Below are positions 1-8,127 of a stretch of DNA of 64,000 bases, piece by piece. Location of the stretch: the NCBI GenBank assembly GCA_944326315.1, contig CALVDP010000005.1, positions 1 to 64,000 of the forward strand. The letters run 5' to 3'. A model generated the notes under the pieces. The model was not told the origin of the DNA, did not search any database, and saw only the letters and a list, made by a program, of their open reading frames with translations. The stretch comes from an uncultured Bacteroidales bacterium. Its GTDB lineage: Bacteria; Bacteroidota; Bacteroidia; Bacteroidales; UBA932. Made by a program: the position numbers and the translations under genes. Within the stretch, counting starts at the first letter, position 1. Every line of letters begins with the position of its first letter.

Positions 1-467
1 GATTCGGTATATACCTGCAGACCGGCCACCTTGCCCTGGAGAGCATCCGCGACATTGGCGGTAGGCCTGTTCTCTATGGTCTGTTCTGAAACAGTGGCAG
101 CCGAGCCAATGGTAGTCCCGACCTTACTTCCGGAGCCGTAGCCGATGACCGTAGCCATCTCCAGCATCTGCGAATCCTCGGCAAGGATAACCTCGATATG
201 TGACCTTGTACCGATCTCGACGGTCTGGGATTCATAGCCCAGACATGAGAAAAAAAGACTTTTCCCCTCCGGAACCGAAATGGAGAATTTACCGTCCTCG
301 TCCGTAGTCGTACCGTCGGATGTACCTGTGATCTGGACTGCAACTCCGTAAACAGGACCGACGACATCGCTGACAACGCCGGTAATTATTCTATCTTGGG
401 CTAGAAGAGTACCCCCTCCCAGAGAGAATAAGACAGAAATCAACGGAATAAGATATTTCGCTTTCAT
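1..467 (-). CDS. SusC-like TonB-dependent outer-membrane receptor, N-terminal part (truncated by window edge)
   Basis: The reading frame is open from an ATG at 467 to the window start, so only about 155 N-terminal residues are visible. It begins with a signal peptide (MKAKYLIPLISVLFSLGGG) ending near LLAQ. A carboxypeptidase-regulatory-like beta-sandwich domain follows (ITGVVSD, TDEDGKFSISVPEG, CLGYESQTVEI), then the start of the plug with VIGYGSG and ADALQGKVAGLQV. This order is diagnostic of SusC/RagA receptors, which import glycans or peptides across the outer membrane with a SusD lipoprotein. It is distinct in sequence from the full SusC further along. Its partner and substrate lie outside the window. 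Confidence 0.9.
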   Translation of the reverse strand, partial: MKAKYLIPLISVLFSLGGGTLLAQDRIITGVVSDVVGPVYGVAVQITGTSDGTTTDEDGKFSISVPEGKSLFFSCLGYESQTVEIGTRSHIEVILAEDSQMLEMATVIGYGSGSKVGTTIGSAATVSEQTIENRPTANVADALQGKVAGLQVYTE

Positions 468-815
468 CTGATAATAATGAGAGTTAAATGTTTTATCTAA
501 AAAATCCCGCGAATTTAAGTAAATAAATCAAAAAAACTGCAAAACAAAAGTCAAATCACCTCAAAAATCCGCCCTTCATAACATCTTTTCGGATAATGAT
601 TTATAAGCACGTCACCTATCACATTCCGAATCTCTAATCATTTCGTGGAATATTCTTAAAATTTTATAAAATCACTCGCAATTTAGTAAAAATACGGGAT
701 TTTGAAGAAGGAAATGAAAAACGACAGGTGAATAAATCAAATTCCGGAAAAATATAAAACAAAATAAGCCGTTTTCCGTAAAACAACCGGGAAACGGCTC
801 AAAAAAATATAAAGC
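468..815. other. AT-rich intergenic region, no gene seen
   Basis: This stretch lies upstream of the partial SusC gene and contains no convincing coding frame on either strand. It is A/T-rich, as usual for Bacteroidetes promoter regions. I could not place a clean TAnnTTTG box for the SusC gene. Its only clear structure is the hairpin at 767-799, listed separately. Confidence 0.6.
767..799 (-). terminator. Hairpin followed by a T-rich tract on the minus strand
   Basis: AGCCGTTT pairs with AAACGGCT around a GC-containing stem and an A-rich loop. Read on the minus strand it is followed by a T-rich run (TTATTTTGTTTTATATTTTT). It could end transcripts arriving from the kinase gene at 1099, about 300 bases upstream in the minus direction. 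The distance makes the assignment tentative. Confidence 0.45.
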
Positions 816-1048
816 AACGTGAGTTCGATGAATTTTAATTTATTGAAAATCATCGAACTTCCTCTGAGGAGCAGAACGTAGTTCTGCGACGAGCCCCCGG
901 CGAGGGGGCGAATGGGGGTGGCGCCCCTTGAAAAGGGGCTGTCGCCATAGCGATTGGGGTTTAAGAAATTTGGATTTCAAGGAAATCCATAACGACAGTT
1001 CGACGAATTCCCTGGTCCTGAACAACATAAATTCGTCGAACTGACGTT
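816..1048. repeat. Small palindromic repeat element (copy 1) with inverted ends
   Basis: The left end AACGTGAGTTCGATGAATT (816-834) and the right end AATTCGTCGAACTGACGTT (1030-1048) are inverted copies with two mismatches. Each end also forms its own hairpin: 822-830 pairs with 851-859, and 991-1009 pairs with 1030-1048 (19-bp arms, one mismatch). The interior has further stem-loops: GCAGAAC/GTTCTGC, GCCCCC/GGGGGC, CCCCTT/AAGGGG and GGATTTC/GAAATCC. No protein fits. A related element lies at 27959-28158 and a partial one at 50156-50190. It resembles a MITE or REP-type extragenic repeat. Confidence 0.75.
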
Positions 1049-1098
1049 AAAGCAAGTACTGTCAATGACTTATATTGCAGAATGCCATGCAGGCTCCG

Positions 1099-2850
1099 CT
1101 ATTTCTCACTGAGTGAGAAAATGAATTCGAGTCCGCCGCCTTTCCTGTTCAGGGCCCGTACATCACCCTTGTGGAAGGCTATGGCATTTCGGACTATGGA
1201 CAGACCGAGACCTGAGCCGCCGTCATCGCGCGTACGGCCTTCGGAGACACGGTAGAATCTCTCGAATATCTTGGACAGATGCTCGTCCGGGACACCCTTG
1301 CCGGTATCATAATATGAGAAATGGAAATATCCGTCACCCTTGGCATAGCATTCCACATGTATCCGGATCTCCTTGCCGCCATATTTCAGACTGTTCTCCA
1401 TAAGATTCCTGAATACCGCATATATAAGACTCGGATTCCCGTTCACACACAGGCCAGGGTCGAGGGCATTCTCCACCAGTATCCCGTTCTCCTCAAGACG
1501 CGGCCTCAACTCGTCGGAGACCTCATCCACCACATTCTTCAGATTCACTTTCTCCTTGTGAAGCTGCTCCGGAGCCTCCTCGATCTTCGTTATCATGCCT
1601 ATATCCCGGATAAGGTCTGAAAGACGCATCACCTGCACATAGGCCCGCTCCAGGAACATGTCACGCTTCTCTGCAGAAATATCCTTGCACACGGTCAATG
1701 TCTCCAGATATCCCCTGATGCTGCTGACAGGAGTCCTGAGCTCGTGAGCTATATTGTTGGTCATCTGCTGTTTCACCACCTTGTTCTTCTCGACGTCCGT
1801 GACATCGTTCACAGACATCTCGCAGCCGTTGTCAGGATAGACAAGCACCTGGAGGGTATAGACACGGCCTCCTTTGTTGACATTGTATTGGAACACAGGC
1901 ACATTGTCCACCCTTGAATCCGTGTTGCGGGTGACAAACTCCGATATCGGCTTGAAGATCTCGCTGTCCCACAATGTGTCCAGATCAGGAGTAGGCCTGT
2001 CAAGCATGAGGTTCACAAACTGTACAAATTTGGCATTGGCATACACCTTCCTGCGCTCCTGGGAGAATATGGCTATGCCTCCGTCATAATAGTGCAGATG
2101 GAGAAGAAGCCTTTCCTTCTCCAGGGCTATTATCCTGTTGCTCTGCTCCAGCCTGTGATAGCTCTCAAGCATCTGCATACCTATGTCGCCCAGTTCTGAA
2201 TCCGGGAAGGACATGTTCTCGTAGTCTATCTGCCCTTTCTCTGCCGCTTCGGCGAAACGGTGCAGTCTTGACACCCCCTCACCGAACTTGTCGGAAAGGA
2301 AGATAATGAAAAACAGGGCGACAAGGAAGACAAGCACTACAATCAGGATGAATACAGAATCGGGACGCAGGGCCTTCTTCACGTCATATTCGAACGGAAG
2401 CGCCATCCTGACGATATAGCCGCCGTAAGACTTGGCATAATAGAAATAGTTGATCCCGACAGTATCCGACTTCCTGATGGAATCCCCTTCCCTGGACTTG
2501 ATGGCCGCCTTGACCTCAGGACGTGAGCCGTGGTTGTCCAGATGCTTTTCGTCCCCGACAGAATCATAGATGACAACACCGTCCTTGTCTATGACCGTAA
2601 CCCTCAGCTCCGGCGGGAAAAGCGCCACGGTAGATGAATAGTCATCGGACTGGGCAATGATATCCGCATAGCATGAAAGCCGGTCCTGAAGCATCAGTTT
2701 CCTGTTGTTCTTGTCGCTCCGGAACTGGAACAGTATCAGCAGCACCGCAAACAGCACGAATACCGCCGCGAAATACCGCAGCAGCTGCCGTTTGTATGAT
2801 TTTCTTACCGGTCTCTTGTTCATAGCCGTCCTTGCGTCATTCTTCTGCAT
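1099..2850 (-). CDS. PhoR-like membrane sensor histidine kinase
   Basis: The 583-residue protein has a first membrane helix near residues 24-43, an extracytoplasmic sensor region of about 120 residues, and a second helix near 164-187. A HisKA domain follows with the phospho-accepting His in IAHELRTPVSSIRGY (about His369), then an HATPase domain with an N box (NLMENSLKYGG), DTGKGVPD and GGSGLGLSIV. It should autophosphorylate and pass phosphate to the response regulator, whose 3' end it overlaps by 14 bp. An alternative start is the Met at 2823. The neighbouring PiT transporter and Pho-box-like repeats suggest it senses phosphate status. That role is inference; the kinase call is secure. Confidence 0.88.
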   Translation of the reverse strand: MQKNDARTAMNKRPVRKSYKRQLLRYFAAVFVLFAVLLILFQFRSDKNNRKLMLQDRLSCYADIIAQSDDYSSTVALFPPELRVTVIDKDGVVIYDSVGDEKHLDNHGSRPEVKAAIKSREGDSIRKSDTVGINYFYYAKSYGGYIVRMALPFEYDVKKALRPDSVFILIVVLVFLVALFFIIFLSDKFGEGVSRLHRFAEAAEKGQIDYENMSFPDSELGDIGMQMLESYHRLEQSNRIIALEKERLLLHLHYYDGGIAIFSQERRKVYANAKFVQFVNLMLDRPTPDLDTLWDSEIFKPISEFVTRNTDSRVDNVPVFQYNVNKGGRVYTLQVLVYPDNGCEMSVNDVTDVEKNKVVKQQMTNNIAHELRTPVSSIRGYLETLTVCKDISAEKRDMFLERAYVQVMRLSDLIRDIGMITKIEEAPEQLHKEKVNLKNVVDEVSDELRPRLEENGILVENALDPGLCVNGNPSLIYAVFRNLMENSLKYGGKEIRIHVECYAKGDGYFHFSYYDTGKGVPDEHLSKIFERFYRVSEGRTRDDGGSGLGLSIVRNAIAFHKGDVRALNRKGGGLEFIFSLSEK

Positions 2851-3526
2851 TCATGGAATATCCGTATCCGGACCTGTTGGTCAGATATCCCTTGCATACG
2901 CCGAGCTTGCTGCGGATTCGCGCAATATGCACATCCACAGTCCTGTCCAGCACATACGGGGCATCCTCCCACAGTTCGTTGATCATCTCCTCCCTCGAAT
3001 ATATCCTGCCCGGATGCGAGGCGAGAAGGGTCAGTATCTCAAGCTCCTTCTTCGGAAGCACCACAGCCACATCCTCTACATAGACCATTTTCCTGACCAC
3101 GTCTATCCTGAGTTTGCCAAGGACAATCTGCTGCTGTTCCTTCTCCGGCTTCGGAGCATTGCTTCTCTTGAGCACGGCCTTGACACGTGCCAGCACCTCG
3201 TTTATCGAGAACGGCTTGGCTATATAGTCATCCCCTCCGGCAGAAAAGCCTGTCAGGAGATCATTCTCGGCGCTTCTTGCCGTAAGGAATATTATAGGAA
3301 TCTGGCTTTTCTTCTCCTTTCTGAGAATCTCAGCCATCTTGAAGCCGGACATGCCCTCCATCATCACATCCAGAAGGATAAGGTCAATATCCTGGTCGCA
3401 CATCTCAAGGGCTGTTTCCGCCGATACCGCGGAGATCACGGAATACCCTGCGTTTTCAAGATTGAACTGCAGGATCTCCCTGATATCCGGTTCGTCATCC
3501 ACGACCATTATTTTCTTCTTGTCCAT
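2837..3526 (-). CDS. PhoB/OmpR-family response regulator
   Basis: It has a receiver domain with acidic residues Asp10 and Asp11, the phospho-acceptor Asp53 (LILLDVMM) and a conserved Lys in YIAKPFS. A C-terminal winged-helix DNA-binding domain follows (KELEILTLLASHPGRIYSREEMINELW, then RTVDVHIARIRSKLG). I chose the ATG at 3526 (MDKKKIMVVDDEPD) because it starts directly at the receiver fold. A longer frame from 3592 adds 22 unrelated residues. It is transcribed ahead of the kinase and divergently from the phosphate transporter. The 11-bp repeats at 3670-3713 are its most likely target (inference). Confidence 0.88.
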   Translation of the reverse strand: MDKKKIMVVDDEPDIREILQFNLENAGYSVISAVSAETALEMCDQDIDLILLDVMMEGMSGFKMAEILRKEKKSQIPIIFLTARSAENDLLTGFSAGGDDYIAKPFSINEVLARVKAVLKRSNAPKPEKEQQQIVLGKLRIDVVRKMVYVEDVAVVLPKKELEILTLLASHPGRIYSREEMINELWEDAPYVLDRTVDVHIARIRSKLGVCKGYLTNRSGYGYSMNAEE

Positions 3527-3605
3527 AATTCCGTATCGTTGTAGTATAGTATCTGTAGCGCCTGGTGCACGGAACGTATCCGTATCATACACAGGGAAAA
3601 CGCCA

Positions 3606-3613
3606 CAAAGGTA
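3606..3613 (-). promoter_or_regulatory. -7 promoter box of the response-regulator/kinase operon
   Basis: Read on the minus strand this is TACCTTTG, a full match to the Bacteroidetes -7 consensus TAnnTTTG. It lies about 80 bp before the chosen start at 3526. I see no TTTG at the standard -33 spacing. Confidence 0.5.
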
Positions 3614-3669
3614 AATGATTTAATTTTTCAAGGACATTTCCTTAATGTAAATTATTTGTTAAGAAATTT

Positions 3670-3713
3670 TGTAACAATATTTTAACATTTCTGCAACAGA
3701 ATGCCAACATCGA
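3670..3713 (+). promoter_or_regulatory. Four tandem 11-bp direct repeats, candidate Pho box
   Basis: Four consecutive 11-mers share a CAACA/TAACA core at the same phase: TGTAACAATAT, TTTAACATTTC, TGCAACAGAAT and GCCAACATCGA. PhoB-family regulators are known to bind 11-bp direct repeats with a 7-bp core and a 4-bp spacer, and to replace the upstream promoter element. Here the array ends 5 bp before the -7 box of the phosphate transporter gene, where a -33 element would otherwise sit. The repeats are seen directly; PhoB binding is inferred. Confidence 0.6.
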
Positions 3714-3718
3714 AGGAC

Positions 3719-3726
3719 TATTTTTG
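3719..3726 (+). promoter_or_regulatory. -7 promoter box of the phosphate transporter gene
   Basis: TATTTTTG matches TAnnTTTG exactly and lies 27 bp before the ATG at 3753. No good -33 TTTG is present at the normal distance. This fits an activator-dependent promoter using the adjacent 11-bp repeats. Confidence 0.6.
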
Positions 3727-3752
3727 CGGCATTATTACTATAACTCTTTATT

Positions 3753-5987
3753 ATGGAATGGATTTATCTGGGATTCGTGATATTCCTTTTCATCCTTGCA
3801 GTATCTGACCTGTGGGTAGGAGTCAGCAATGATGCAGTAAACTTCCTCAATTCAGCTATCGGCGCAAAGGTCGCCAGATTCAGGACAATCATCCTCGTAG
3901 CCGCCACCGGCGTATTTCTCGGAGCCATCATGAGCAACGGTATGATGGACATAGCCAGGCACGGGATATTCCGGCCGGAACAGTTCGCGTTCAAGGAAAT
4001 AATGTATATTTTCCTGGCGGTGATGGTCACTGACATCATCCTCCTGGACGTGTTCAACACTCTCGGCATGCCGACATCCACCACCGTATCAATGGTGTTC
4101 GAACTGCTCGGAGCCACATTCGCTCTTTCAATGATCAAGATGGCCGGAGATGACTCGGGACTCGGCTTCGCAGACTACATGAACACGGAGAAAGCCCTTT
4201 CAGTGATAATGGCGATCTTCGTATCCGTGGCAATAGCATTTGTCTGCGGTAGTCTGATACAGTATGTCGCGAGATTGATTTTCACATTTGACTACAAGAA
4301 AGGACTGAAATGGAAAATCGGAATATACGGGGGCATAGCCACCACGGCGATAGTATATTTCATGCTGTTCAAGGGCACCAAGGACCTGGCTTTCATGACA
4401 TCCGATGTCAAGGCGTGGATCGAGGGGCACACATGGATACTGCTCGGGGGATGCCTGGTGTTCTTCACGATACTCATGCAGATACTCTACTTTCTGAAGG
4501 TGAACGTATTCAAGGTAATAGTCCTGATCGGCACATTCGCTCTCGCCATGGCCTTCGCAGGAAATGACCTGGTGAACTTCATCGGTGTGCCTCTGGCAGG
4601 CTTCTCATCATACCAGGACTACATGGCCACAGGCGGCGGAAACCCGGCTGCCCACATGATGGACAGCCTGAACGAATCCGCATCCACACCGCTTGTCTTC
4701 CTGATAGCAGCAGGCGTGGTGATGGTCATCGCCCTTGCCACATCCAAGAAAGCACACAACGTGACCAAGACTGAAATAAACCTGGCAAAGCAGGATGAAG
4801 GCGACGAGATGTTCGGCTCGTCGAAGGTAGCCAGGAGCATTGTCAGATGGAGCAATTCCACGGCGCAGTTTGTGGTCAATTCCACCCCTGACAAGGTCAA
4901 GAACTGGATAGACAAGCGCTTCGACAAGAGCAACATGGACATAGAAGACAATGCCGCATACGATGTGGTCAGGGCATCTGTGAATCTTGTCGTGGCATCC
5001 CTTCTGATAGCCTTGGGAACATCACTCAAACTGCCACTTTCAACCACTTACGTGACATTCATGGTGGCCATGGGTACATCACTCGCAGACAGGGCATGGA
5101 GCAGGGAGAGCGCTGTGTTCAGGATCACCGGAGTGCTTTCCGTCATCGGCGGATGGTTCCTTACGGCAGCCATAGCATTCATCTGTGCATTCTTCGTGGC
5201 ACTAATCATGTATTTCGGCGGCACTGTCGTAACGGTCATCATAGTCATAGCAGGACTTGCCGTCATGATACACAGCAATATCAAATACAAGGAGAAAAAT
5301 GACAGCACCAAGGGTGACAAGGAATTCCAGGAGATACTCAAGATGTCCGACAGCAAGAAAGTATGGGGTCCGTTCCTCCGATATGTCGCTGTCAATGACA
5401 AGAAATTCCTCGACATGGTTGTCGACCAGTACACCGCTGTCACGGACGGTCTTATGCAGGAAAACGTCAGGGTTCTTAAACATTCGATGAAGGATCTGAA
5501 GAACTACAAGGCCTACATCAAGAACCTCAGGAAGAAAGAGACGATATGCCTCCGCATGGCAGACCAGGACACGGCCCTGGAAAAGAGTGCATGGTTCCAC
5601 ACAGCTTTCAACTACATGGAACAGGTGTACTATTCACTGAGGCGTATATGCGAACCGGCATACGAACATGTGGACAATAATTTCAGCCCTATCCCTGAAG
5701 AATACTGCACCGCATTCACTGAAGTGCGCGACGAACTGATCTCGAATGTCAGGAGTCTCTCGATGCATTTCATGGACAGGAACTACGAAGGGATGCGTTC
5801 TCAGGAAGAGGCGCTGGCCAGGCTGCAGGGCAGGTTCTCCGACCTGAGGAAAGCCCTTATGGTGGATATACAGAAGAAGAATCTCAATCTGACTGTGGCA
5901 TACATGTATCTGAACCTTGTCCAGGAATCCGAGCAGCTTTGCATATCGCTGAAGCATTATGCCCGTGCATCACGCAAGCTTGCGTAA
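3753..5987 (+). CDS. PiT-family inorganic phosphate transporter with C-terminal PhoU-like domain
   Basis: The 744-residue protein has two repeats of the PiT signature: GVSNDAVNFLNSAIGAK near residues 23-39 and FAGNDLVNFIGVPLAGF near 268-284. Multiple hydrophobic helices run to about residue 515. PiT carriers import phosphate, usually with protons or sodium. The last 200 or so residues are soluble and helical (from SDSKKVWGPFLRYVAVNDKKF) and look like a PhoU-type helical bundle. That is longer than a bare PiT protein and suggests a built-in regulatory module. It is divergent from the PhoB/PhoR-like pair. A hairpin terminator follows at 6022. Confidence 0.88.
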   Translation: MEWIYLGFVIFLFILAVSDLWVGVSNDAVNFLNSAIGAKVARFRTIILVAATGVFLGAIMSNGMMDIARHGIFRPEQFAFKEIMYIFLAVMVTDIILLDVFNTLGMPTSTTVSMVFELLGATFALSMIKMAGDDSGLGFADYMNTEKALSVIMAIFVSVAIAFVCGSLIQYVARLIFTFDYKKGLKWKIGIYGGIATTAIVYFMLFKGTKDLAFMTSDVKAWIEGHTWILLGGCLVFFTILMQILYFLKVNVFKVIVLIGTFALAMAFAGNDLVNFIGVPLAGFSSYQDYMATGGGNPAAHMMDSLNESASTPLVFLIAAGVVMVIALATSKKAHNVTKTEINLAKQDEGDEMFGSSKVARSIVRWSNSTAQFVVNSTPDKVKNWIDKRFDKSNMDIEDNAAYDVVRASVNLVVASLLIALGTSLKLPLSTTYVTFMVAMGTSLADRAWSRESAVFRITGVLSVIGGWFLTAAIAFICAFFVALIMYFGGTVVTVIIVIAGLAVMIHSNIKYKEKNDSTKGDKEFQEILKMSDSKKVWGPFLRYVAVNDKKFLDMVVDQYTAVTDGLMQENVRVLKHSMKDLKNYKAYIKNLRKKETICLRMADQDTALEKSAWFHTAFNYMEQVYYSLRRICEPAYEHVDNNFSPIPEEYCTAFTEVRDELISNVRSLSMHFMDRNYEGMRSQEEALARLQGRFSDLRKALMVDIQKKNLNLTVAYMYLNLVQESEQLCISLKHYARASRKLA

Positions 5988-6021
5988 TGCCGGTACTTTT
6001 GACTGAAGATTAAACACCGTA

Positions 6022-6064
6022 GAGGGGCTGCATCAAAACACTCATTTTGATACAGCCCTCTTTT
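6022..6064 (+). terminator. Rho-independent terminator after the phosphate transporter
   Basis: GAGGGGCTGCATCAAAA pairs with TTTTGATACAGCCCTC around a short loop and is followed by TTTT. It sits 35 bp after the stop codon. Its left arm shares an exact 18-nt string with 9194-9211. Confidence 0.75.
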
Positions 6065-6146
6065 CGTACCAGGCTTTTCATTTTTCAGGAAAATTCTTAA
6101 ATTTAGGGATTTATTTATCTGAAAACCGGAAATAAAAACAACAACC

Positions 6147-7589
6147 ATGTTCAGCAAGGATATATATGTCAGCAGACGCAAGAGACTTCTCGGTCTGATG
6201 CAGGAAACAGGAGCCGAAGGGAACAGGGGGATAGCCATATTCCTCGGCAATGTAGAGGCTCCGCAGAATTACAGGGGCAATGACTACAAGTTCAGGCAGG
6301 AAAGCTCATTCCTCTATTTCTGGGGAATTGACGAGCCAGGATTCGCAGCAGTGCTGGACCTTGACAGCGGAGATGAAGTGCTCTACGGCAATGATGTGGA
6401 CATAGACGACATAATCTGGATGGGGCCGCAGCCGACCGTAGCCTCAAAAGGACTGCTCACAGGGGTGGAAAGGACAGCTCCGTATCTCGGCTTTTTCGAA
6501 GCTGTAAGGAATGCAGCGGAGAAAGGACGTCCGGTACACTTTCTTCCTCCGTCACGGTATTACAACACAATGATGCTCGCGAAGCTGCTCGGCAGCACTG
6601 ACGAAGACGTACGCAGGACAGACGTGCTCACGGCCGGCGGAGGGACAAAGACCGCATCACTGACACTGACGAAGGCAGTCATTTCACTGAGACTCATAAA
6701 GGAGGCATGCGAAATCGAGGAAATCGACAAAGCATGCGAGATAGGGTATCTCATGCACACCGCGGCACGGGAGGCATGCAGGCCGGGAGTGAAAGAACAG
6801 GATATCGTCGGCATCATGGAAGGCGTGACCATATCCAAAGGATGGGGAGTGTCATTCACCACCATACTGTCACAGAACGGGGAGACCCTGCACAATCACC
6901 GTCATGACCAGATCATCACTCCGGGGCGTATGCTGCTCATAGATGCAGGAGCCGAAAGCAACACTCATTACGCATCTGATTTCACCAGGACGCTTCCATG
7001 CAGCGGCAAGTTCACTCAGAAACAGAGGGACATATACGACATCGTGGCAGACTGCAACGAACTTGCGTTCCAGCTCGCCGCACCGGGCCTGACATACAGG
7101 GAAATCCACATTGCAGCCGCAGCCAGGATGCTTGACGGACTCAAGGCCCTCGGGCTGGTGACCGGACGTATTGACGACATGGTAAATGAAGGCATTGCAG
7201 GGCTGTTCATGCCTCATGGACTTGGGCACAACATGGGTATCGATGTCCATGACATGGAAGACCTCGGAGAAGACCTGGTCGGATATGACGATGACCAGAC
7301 CCGCGCACCTCAACTCGGTCTCGGATCACTCAGGATGGCACGCAGGCTGAAGCCGGGACATGTCATCACGGACGAGCCGGGCATATATTTCGTTCCGGCC
7401 CTCATCAGCAAATGGAAGTCGGAAGGTACGGATAAGGGGATGGTGGACTATGCCAAGGTGGAAAAATACCTTGACTTCGGAGGGATACGGCTTGAAGATG
7501 ATATTCTCATTACCGACGACGGATGCCGCAGACTCGGCCCGCACAGGCTTCCCATCAAGGCCGAAGATGTCGAAAACTCCATGTCATGA
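6147..7589 (+). CDS. M24-family aminopeptidase P-like Xaa-Pro metallopeptidase
   Basis: The 480-residue protein has an N-terminal creatinase/aminopeptidase-P domain (to about residue 180, with ESSFLYFWGIDEPG) and a C-terminal pita-bread M24 domain. Metal ligands are visible as Asp in LLIDAGAE and SDFTRTLP, His in MPHGLGHNMGIDVHD, and Glu in DEPGIYF and GIRLEDDILIT. It should remove N-terminal residues next to proline in the cytoplasm, since no signal peptide is present. The stop codon overlaps the next start by 4 bp (ATGA), so the two are probably co-translated. The upstream leader is A-rich with no Shine-Dalgarno sequence. Confidence 0.9.
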   Translation: MFSKDIYVSRRKRLLGLMQETGAEGNRGIAIFLGNVEAPQNYRGNDYKFRQESSFLYFWGIDEPGFAAVLDLDSGDEVLYGNDVDIDDIIWMGPQPTVASKGLLTGVERTAPYLGFFEAVRNAAEKGRPVHFLPPSRYYNTMMLAKLLGSTDEDVRRTDVLTAGGGTKTASLTLTKAVISLRLIKEACEIEEIDKACEIGYLMHTAAREACRPGVKEQDIVGIMEGVTISKGWGVSFTTILSQNGETLHNHRHDQIITPGRMLLIDAGAESNTHYASDFTRTLPCSGKFTQKQRDIYDIVADCNELAFQLAAPGLTYREIHIAAAARMLDGLKALGLVTGRIDDMVNEGIAGLFMPHGLGHNMGIDVHDMEDLGEDLVGYDDDQTRAPQLGLGSLRMARRLKPGHVITDEPGIYFVPALISKWKSEGTDKGMVDYAKVEKYLDFGGIRLEDDILITDDGCRRLGPHRLPIKAEDVENSMS

Positions 7590-8086
7590 CAGTCATGGAA
7601 ACAGTTGTCGCAATACTTGCAGTCCTTGCCGGTGTCACAGGTATCATCGGCAGCATTCTTCCCGCTCTTCCCGGACCGCCGCTCAGCTGGATCGGGATGC
7701 TCCTTCTCTATTTCTGGGGCGGGACCAACGGCAAGGGAGAGGAAATGTCGCTTGCGATACTGCTCGTCATGCTTGGCGTCACCATCCTCGTAAGCATCCT
7801 CGACTACCTTATCCCAGCATATCTGACCAAGGCCACCGGAGGTTCGAAATATGCCGAGAGAGGTGCCATTATCGGAATGATCGTCGGGATATTCCTGTCC
7901 CCTCTCGGCATGATTCTACTGTCTTTTCTCGGAGCTTTCCTCGCTGAAATCATATACGCCAGGAAAAGAAGCGGCGAGGCGCTGAAATCGGCATTGGGAT
8001 CATTTCTCGGCTTTATTGCCGGTACCGGGATCAAGCTCGTCGCCTGCGGCATCATGATGTATTATATCATAGTGTATATGGCATAA
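7586..8086 (+). CDS. DUF456 family membrane protein
   Basis: It has 166 residues from the ATG at 7586, which overlaps the preceding stop as ATGA. Several glycine-rich hydrophobic segments alternate with short loops, including LAVLAGVTGIIGSILPALPGPPLSWIGMLL written here as a region only by its ends (residues 10-40) and GAIIGMIVGIFLSP. This pattern, with two internally similar Gly-rich halves, is typical of DUF456 proteins of unknown function. A longer frame from 7523 would run inside the peptidase gene and is unlikely. It is probably an inner-membrane protein. No function can be given. Confidence 0.8.
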   Translation: MTVMETVVAILAVLAGVTGIIGSILPALPGPPLSWIGMLLLYFWGGTNGKGEEMSLAILLVMLGVTILVSILDYLIPAYLTKATGGSKYAERGAIIGMIVGIFLSPLGMILLSFLGAFLAEIIYARKRSGEALKSALGSFLGFIAGTGIKLVACGIMMYYIIVYMA

Positions 8087-8104
8087 AGCCTTCCTTACGG
8101 CTTT
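8085..8104. terminator. Short hairpin between convergent genes
   Basis: AAAGCC pairs with GGCTTT around TTCCTTAC, directly at the stop codon of the DUF456 gene. The stem is short and only weakly terminator-like. It could serve both the DUF456 gene and the convergent asd gene. Confidence 0.35.
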
Positions 8105-8127
8105 CTCCCGAGCATTCCCCCAGCGTA

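Noticed and set aside
840..1028. 62-residue minus-strand frame (contains SPPRRGLVAELRSAPQ) as a gene
   Set aside because: It lies wholly inside the palindromic repeat element and follows its hairpins. The coding look comes from the GC-rich stems.
2705..3544. Plus-strand 279-residue frame
   Set aside because: It is antisense to the response-regulator and kinase genes, which have full domain matches. It has no recognisable domain.
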